From: Exiguobacterium sp. AM39-5BH
Lineage (GTDB): Bacteria > Bacillota > Bacilli > Exiguobacteriales > Exiguobacteriaceae
DNA: 26,251 nucleotides
Direction: 5' to 3'
NCBI RefSeq assembly: GCF_003467445.1
Contig: NZ_QSGS01000021.1
Span: forward strand, 1 to 26,251
Below, one piece after another: positions 23,119-26,251 of the stretch. Position numbers and translations under genes: made by a program. Position 1 is the first letter of the stretch, and each line of letters opens with the position of its first letter. The notes under the pieces are model-generated. The model was not told where the DNA came from, searched no databases, and saw only the letters and a program-made list of their open reading frames with translations.

Positions 23119-23503
23119 GATTCGGTGTACCCGGCATGGGCGTAATCTATTTGATGACTATGCATTCGGGGGATTGGATCCGTTCGTCCGGACGGCGTTC
23201 TTAAAACTGATGGAACATCCCGAGTGGATGCGTGTTGTCGACAAGGAACATTGCGTCGAGAAGATCGTCCGGTTCGATGACGGACGGAACTCGCCTTACT
23301 TCCGGGTGCTGATTTATCTGGATACAGAAGAGCGTCCGATCAAGAAAGTGTATCTATACGGGACATGGGTGGTGGCGGATGGAGACGTGAGCTTCGTCGT
23401 CTCAGAGCTGTCCAAGGATGTATTCGAATATGAAGTGATGCATGTCCATTGGCTCATCAAGTATCAGTTCGAGGATTGGGGAGTCTCTGAAGACGGTGCC
23501 TAG
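23117..23503 (+). CDS. Hypothetical protein, possibly 5'-truncated
   Basis: An open frame of up to 128 residues ending at 23503. Its composition is protein-like: WMRVVDKEHCVEKIVRFDDGRNSPYFRVLIYLD, then VYLYGTWVV and YEVMHVHWLIKYQFEDWG, alternating hydrophobic strands rich in aromatics. Codon use resembles the upstream chromosomal genes. No convincing start exists: the TTG at 23117 lies inside the T-tract of the preceding terminator, and later ATG codons (23210, 23228) and the TTG at 23174 have no properly spaced ribosome site. It may be the 3' remainder of a gene whose beginning was lost when the flanking DNA was rearranged, or a real gene with an unusual start. I do not recognise a family. 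Confidence 0.4.
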   Translation: MIRCTRHGRNLFDDYAFGGLDPFVRTAFLKLMEHPEWMRVVDKEHCVEKIVRFDDGRNSPYFRVLIYLDTEERPIKKVYLYGTWVVADGDVSFVVSELSKDVFEYEVMHVHWLIKYQFEDWGVSEDGA

Positions 23504-23530
23504 GAGAAGGAATGGTAATTTGGGTTCATG

Positions 23531-23707
23531 CGTGAGCGTCTAACGCCTGATAGCGAAGTCGCTCATCGCACCGCTGTCCCCCTGACGGCCCGATAACAAG
23601 AGCTGTTGGCTCACCGCCGCATCTCTAGGTCCTGTCCCTTTCTGACGGGAGGCACGGAGCGTAAGGCAACGTTAAAAGCAAGAGCGTGGGCGCGTCTAAC
23701 GCCACGC
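23531..23707. other. G+C-rich non-coding element with a 12-bp direct repeat and hairpins
   Basis: No plausible gene lies between 23504 and 23812. GCGTCTAACGCC occurs at 23536-23547 and 23692-23703 in the same orientation, each preceded by GCGTG. Between them are two similar hairpins: GCTGTC with GACGGC around CCCCT, near 23573-23589, and CCTGTC with GACGGG around CCTTTCT, near 23631-23649. There is also AGCGA with TCGCT (23552-23563), and GCGTGG with CCACGC around the second repeat (23684-23707). It sits exactly where base composition turns A+T-rich. It may be a structured RNA or the end of a mobile element; I cannot name it. Confidence 0.5.
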
Positions 23708-23743
23708 AAAAACACCATTTAAATTCTTTAAAGTACGCGTAGT

Positions 23744-23782
23744 AAAAAAAGAATTCTCTTCGGGATTGAAGTGAATTCTTTT
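23744..23782 (-). terminator. Intrinsic terminator after the lipoprotein gene
   Basis: GAATTCTCTTC and GAAGTGAATTC pair with one mismatch around GGGATT. On the minus strand seven T follow the stem. It lies about 30 nt past the lipoprotein stop and has a weaker T-run on the plus side. Confidence 0.8.
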
Positions 23783-23812
23783 GTTGAGAATATCTATTTT
23801 GCTGTTGAATAA

Positions 23813-24418
23813 TCAGTCTATATTTACAAAAGATTCTAAATCAACAAATACGAATGCTTCTTCATAATTTTCATCATGAAGTTTAAATGCGTATCCAGAG
23901 TCCTTTTTTTGAATCAACTCCTCTACTTCCGCGACGTGTTCTTCTGAGACTTCAAATCTTTGTTGTATCCGATAAAAGTTAGCATAACGAGATTTTTCTC
24001 GCTCACTATTTGTTAACTCTTCCCCAGATACAGGAACAAACATAACCGGCTCAGGTACGTCCGATACCTTTTCGAAAAGAGAAGTTGGAAGTTGAACACT
24101 CCAGTAAAACTGTTGCTCAGTAGAAGTAAATTTTGGACTTAGAATGTTATCTACTGAGAACGTTACGGTTGTGATCAATTCATTGTTTTCTACTTCTTTT
24201 TCGAAACTTATAAATGAAAATTCTTGAGCTACCATACTTTCGATGTATTCATTAATAGATACATACTGTGTTGTACCTGAAACATCCTGGGTAGTTTGTT
24301 CAGTTTTCTCGTTAGACTTCTCCTTACCCAAAGAAGTACTCTTTGATGAATCGTTTTCGCTACATGATGCCAATACTAAAGCACTCGCTAAAACGTATAA
24401 AGCAACATATTTTTTCAT
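23813..24418 (-). CDS. Putative lipoprotein
   Basis: A 201-residue exported protein of unknown function. MKKYVALYVLASALVLASC is a lipoprotein signal peptide, with a lipobox LASC and lipidated Cys19. It is followed by a Ser/Lys/Glu/Thr-rich linker (about 20-50), then a predicted globular domain with amphipathic strands (EFSFISFEKEVENNELITTVTFSVDNIL; WSVQLPTSLFEKVSDV). The helix FYRIQQRFEVSEEHVAEVEELIQKK precedes a C-terminal strand region. The coding DNA is A+T-rich, unlike the genes left of 23.5 kb. The ATG is only 3 nt after the preceding stop and has no clear ribosome site, so translation is probably coupled. With the secreted protein upstream it forms a two-gene surface operon divergent from a regulator. 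Confidence 0.8.
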   Translation of the reverse strand: MKKYVALYVLASALVLASCSENDSSKSTSLGKEKSNEKTEQTTQDVSGTTQYVSINEYIESMVAQEFSFISFEKEVENNELITTVTFSVDNILSPKFTSTEQQFYWSVQLPTSLFEKVSDVPEPVMFVPVSGEELTNSEREKSRYANFYRIQQRFEVSEEHVAEVEELIQKKDSGYAFKLHDENYEEAFVFVDLESFVNID

Positions 24419-24421
24419 ATA

Positions 24422-24943
24422 TCAGTATGCAAGGTTCTCAGAGTAGCTGTAACGGCTGTAGTCTGCAGAACCGGCTTTTGATCTTGATACCAAACCATTA
24501 GAGTATGTGACTAATTTTCCTGTGGTATCAACACCGATGCTACCATAAACTAATTTCCGCGTGGATTTTGGAGGAATATTAAAGGCGAATTTAGTTGACG
24601 TGGTGGTATCCGTCCCATAAGAAACCTCGGCTGTTACTTTTAGGCCATTTTGCAAAATTTTAAATTCTGTTTCACCTGTAAGAGTTCCAGTAGCAAATAC
24701 ACGACGAGAAACCTCATAGTTTACTGTGTCTACAAGAGACGATGTGTTTGTAGCAATATGCGTCCATTTTGGAAGCTTTACTAATGTATTAGTGAGTGTG
24801 GATTGATATACTGTTCCATCGTAAACTGGGGCATAAATAGGCACATCATTTTCTACTGCTGACACTGAATTAGGTACTCCTGATAAAATCGATGCGCTCA
24901 AAGCTAGTGAACCTAAGATTTTAATTGTTTTTGACTTAAACAT
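24422..24943 (-). CDS. Secreted protein of unknown function
   Basis: A 173-residue protein with a classical signal peptide: basic MFKSKTIK, hydrophobic ILGSLALSASIL, and probable cleavage after SVSA (residue 29). The mature part (about 144 residues) is rich in Thr, Ser, Val and Tyr with alternating strands (YEVSRRVFATGTLTGETEFKIL; VTAEVSYGTDTTTSTKFAFNI; KLVYGSIGVDTTGKLVTYSNG), suggesting a beta-sandwich. There are no cysteines. It ends SRYSYSENLAY without an anchor, so it is either released or held by the lipoprotein encoded next. GGAGG lies 7 nt before the ATG. Base composition is A+T-rich. A possible 22-codon leader frame overlaps its start by 8 nt. I see no recognisable family. Confidence 0.83.
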   Translation of the reverse strand: MFKSKTIKILGSLALSASILSGVPNSVSAVENDVPIYAPVYDGTVYQSTLTNTLVKLPKWTHIATNTSSLVDTVNYEVSRRVFATGTLTGETEFKILQNGLKVTAEVSYGTDTTTSTKFAFNIPPKSTRKLVYGSIGVDTTGKLVTYSNGLVSRSKAGSADYSRYSYSENLAY

Positions 24944-25004
24944 TAAAAAACCTCCAATATTTTTTGTGAAAAATCTGGTGAAAATAAAAAATTCTAAAAA
25001 TCAT
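24936..25004 (-). CDS. Possible 22-codon leader peptide
   Basis: An ATG at 25004 is preceded by AAAGGAG (with a short, 3-nt gap) and opens a 22-codon frame, beginning MIFRIFYFHQIF and rich in Phe, Ile and Lys. It ends at a TAA overlapping the start of the secreted-protein gene by 8 nt. The GGAGG site of that gene lies inside the frame, so translation of the leader could control it. A chance frame in A+T-rich DNA is a real alternative. Confidence 0.3.
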   Translation of the reverse strand: MIFRIFYFHQIFHKKYWRFFNV

Positions 25005-25030
25005 TGTCTCCTTTACATTAAAAATTTGAC

Positions 25031-25054
25031 TTTTGAACTAAACCTTATTCAAAA
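25031..25054. promoter_or_regulatory. Inverted repeat in the divergent regulator/secreted-gene gap
   Basis: TTTTGAA (25031-25037) and TTCAAAA (25048-25054) form a perfect 7-bp inverted repeat with a 10-nt gap. It lies between the divergent regulator and the secreted-protein operon and could be the regulator's own binding site. A GATAAT/TAATAT -10-like region for the regulator gene lies at about 25085-25092. Confidence 0.35.
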
Positions 25055-25110
25055 TATAGCATTTATTTACCATTTAAAATTTGGGATAATATGAGGTGGA
25101 GGAGATTAAA

Positions 25111-26251
25111 TTGCATAAATATATCGGGAATATCATCCGATTTAATCGCATAAAAGCTAAGAAAACCCAACAAGAAGTCGCAACAGGGATATGTTCTATC
25201 TCACATTTAAGCAAAATCGAAAAAGGTGTGTACCTTCCTAATCAAGAGACATTACATCTGCTTCTCGAAAGAATTGGGAAAAAAATTAATTTTGAGAAAG
25301 ACCAGCATCAAAGACTAGTAAAACTTATTGATGACTTTTATTACCATTGGTCTTACAGTGAAGTTAGTCAAATGAAATCGACTTTTGAAATGATGGAAAA
25401 GGAGGAGTCACATTACATAGTCAGTGATTATTTGAATCGATACCTATTGGCTCAACTTGCCTATGAATTAAACGAAAAAAATTATGAAAAGGCTGAATCT
25501 CTTTTATACAACCTTGATAATTTAGAGATAATGTCCAATGCCGACATGAGTAAATTTGTCGTTTTAAAAATGTCGTTCTTGAATAAGTATAAAGATTCTA
25601 AGAAAGCTGCAGAATACGCTGAATCAAATGAAGATCTCATAGTGAGTGACGACAAAGCAGAATATTTTTACCAGAAAGGTCTCATTTACAGCTATAACAT
25701 CAGTCCATCACTTTCTTTAATTCATATGAATAAAGCCTATGAATCTTTTGGTAAAGGGACGAATTTCACTAGAATGATAACTTGTAAGTCGGTTATGGCA
25801 ATTAATTACTCAAGATTGGGTTTAATGAAAGAAGCAGAAAAAGAGTATATTGAGTTGTTGCGTATGCTATCAAAGTTCCGTAACGAGAATATGTTACACG
25901 AGACGCGATATAATTACGGTATCTTCTTGAAAAATGCAAATCGATATGACGAGGCACTTGTGGTGTTTAAGAGTTGCGAGCAATATTTTTCTACTAAAGA
26001 AGAACATCAATGTCTTTTGATTCTTGCTATGTGGGAAACCAAACTCCATTTAAACGATCTTCAAGAAGAAGAGATTCTAGAATTTACATCATCTTTCAAG
26101 AATAGTGCGTCAAAGTGTAAGCTTCATAAGAAATATTTGGTTTATGCCGATTTAATGATTCTAAAGAGTAAAAAAAATGAGAAAGAATATTATCGGTTAC
26201 TTGAAACTAATTACTTAAGGTTAATCGAGAAAGAAAACTCTTATATTGAAA
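25111..26251 (+). CDS. HTH (Xre/Rgg-like) regulator with TPR-like C-terminal region, partial
   Basis: The open frame runs from 25111 to the window edge (380 codons, no stop), so the 3' end is missing. It begins with TTG, preceded by GTGGAGGAG with good spacing. Residues 1-60 form an Xre-type helix-turn-helix: FNRIKAKKTQQEVATGICSISHLSKIEKGVYLPNQETL. The rest is all helical, with pairs of helices bearing Ala/Tyr/Leu patterns (LAQLAYELNEKNYEKAESLLYNL; YNYGIFLKNANRYDEALVVFKSCEQYF) typical of TPR repeats. This architecture is that of peptide-sensing RNPP/Rgg-type regulators of Bacillota, where the repeats bind a short exported peptide. Divergent transcription from a secreted-protein operon fits a local regulator. 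No cognate peptide gene is certain. The DNA is A+T-rich, suggesting acquisition. Confidence 0.8.
   Translation, partial: MHKYIGNIIRFNRIKAKKTQQEVATGICSISHLSKIEKGVYLPNQETLHLLLERIGKKINFEKDQHQRLVKLIDDFYYHWSYSEVSQMKSTFEMMEKEESHYIVSDYLNRYLLAQLAYELNEKNYEKAESLLYNLDNLEIMSNADMSKFVVLKMSFLNKYKDSKKAAEYAESNEDLIVSDDKAEYFYQKGLIYSYNISPSLSLIHMNKAYESFGKGTNFTRMITCKSVMAINYSRLGLMKEAEKEYIELLRMLSKFRNENMLHETRYNYGIFLKNANRYDEALVVFKSCEQYFSTKEEHQCLLILAMWETKLHLNDLQEEEILEFTSSFKNSASKCKLHKKYLVYADLMILKSKKNEKEYYRLLETNYLRLIEKENSYIE

Noticed and set aside
23536..23703. Integron attC site, because GTCTAAC matches the RYYYAAC core
   Set aside because: The two copies are direct, not inverted, and no correctly placed GTTRRRY partner is present, so the recombination-site geometry fails.

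Overview
The window looks like chromosomal DNA from a moderately G+C-rich member of the Bacillota, most likely an Exiguobacterium or a close relative. This is judged from protein content, not a database search: AddAB, a YisL-type membrane protein, YbaK, PssA, G-rich Shine-Dalgarno sites, and a complete C30 (staphyloxanthin-like) carotenoid gene set split over two converging operons.

Layout. 1-0.83 kb (minus): an acidic protein of unknown function and a truncated hemoglobin. 0.98-8.0 kb (plus): addB and addA, overlapping, for recombinational repair. 8.1-11.0 kb (plus): a stand-alone receiver protein and a large sensor histidine kinase with a 4-nt overlap. 11.2-11.6 kb: a YisL-like membrane protein with a palindrome on its -10 region. 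11.7-12.7 kb: an O-methyltransferase-like protein. 12.7-16.5 kb (plus): two CrtN/CrtI-type desaturases and CrtM, behind a near-consensus promoter. 20.9-16.6 kb (minus): a CruF-like membrane protein, a CrtO-like acyltransferase, a CrtQ-like glycosyltransferase and a CrtP-like oxygenase that carries a -1 frameshift near its C-terminus. 21.0-22.2 kb (minus): pssA and ybaK. 22.35-23.1 kb (plus): a PaaG-like enoyl-CoA hydratase/isomerase with a long palindrome upstream.

The most striking unexplained structure is the gap between the two converging carotenoid operons (about 16.58-16.86 kb). It holds six separate hairpins, every one showing GGGGA on the plus strand (UCCCC on the minus strand) in its loop. 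The last hairpin in the minus direction is a clear intrinsic terminator. I read this as a candidate regulatory RNA: either the 3' UTR of the minus carotenoid operon or an independent small RNA whose C-rich loops could pair with G-rich Shine-Dalgarno sequences.

From about 23.5 kb the character changes. A G+C-rich, non-coding, structured stretch with a 12-bp direct repeat gives way to A+T-rich DNA. This carries a lipoprotein, a secreted protein, a possible 22-codon leader peptide and, divergent from them, the start of an HTH-plus-TPR-like regulator that runs off the window. This end looks like accessory, probably transferred, DNA.

Together the carotenoid genes suggest the following route: CrtM condenses farnesyl diphosphate to a C30 backbone, CrtN-type enzymes desaturate it, and CrtP oxidises an end. 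CrtQ and the acyltransferase then decorate it with sugar and fatty acid, while the CruF-like protein and perhaps the methyltransferase add further changes. The frameshift in crtP would break this route at the oxidation step unless it is a sequencing error.
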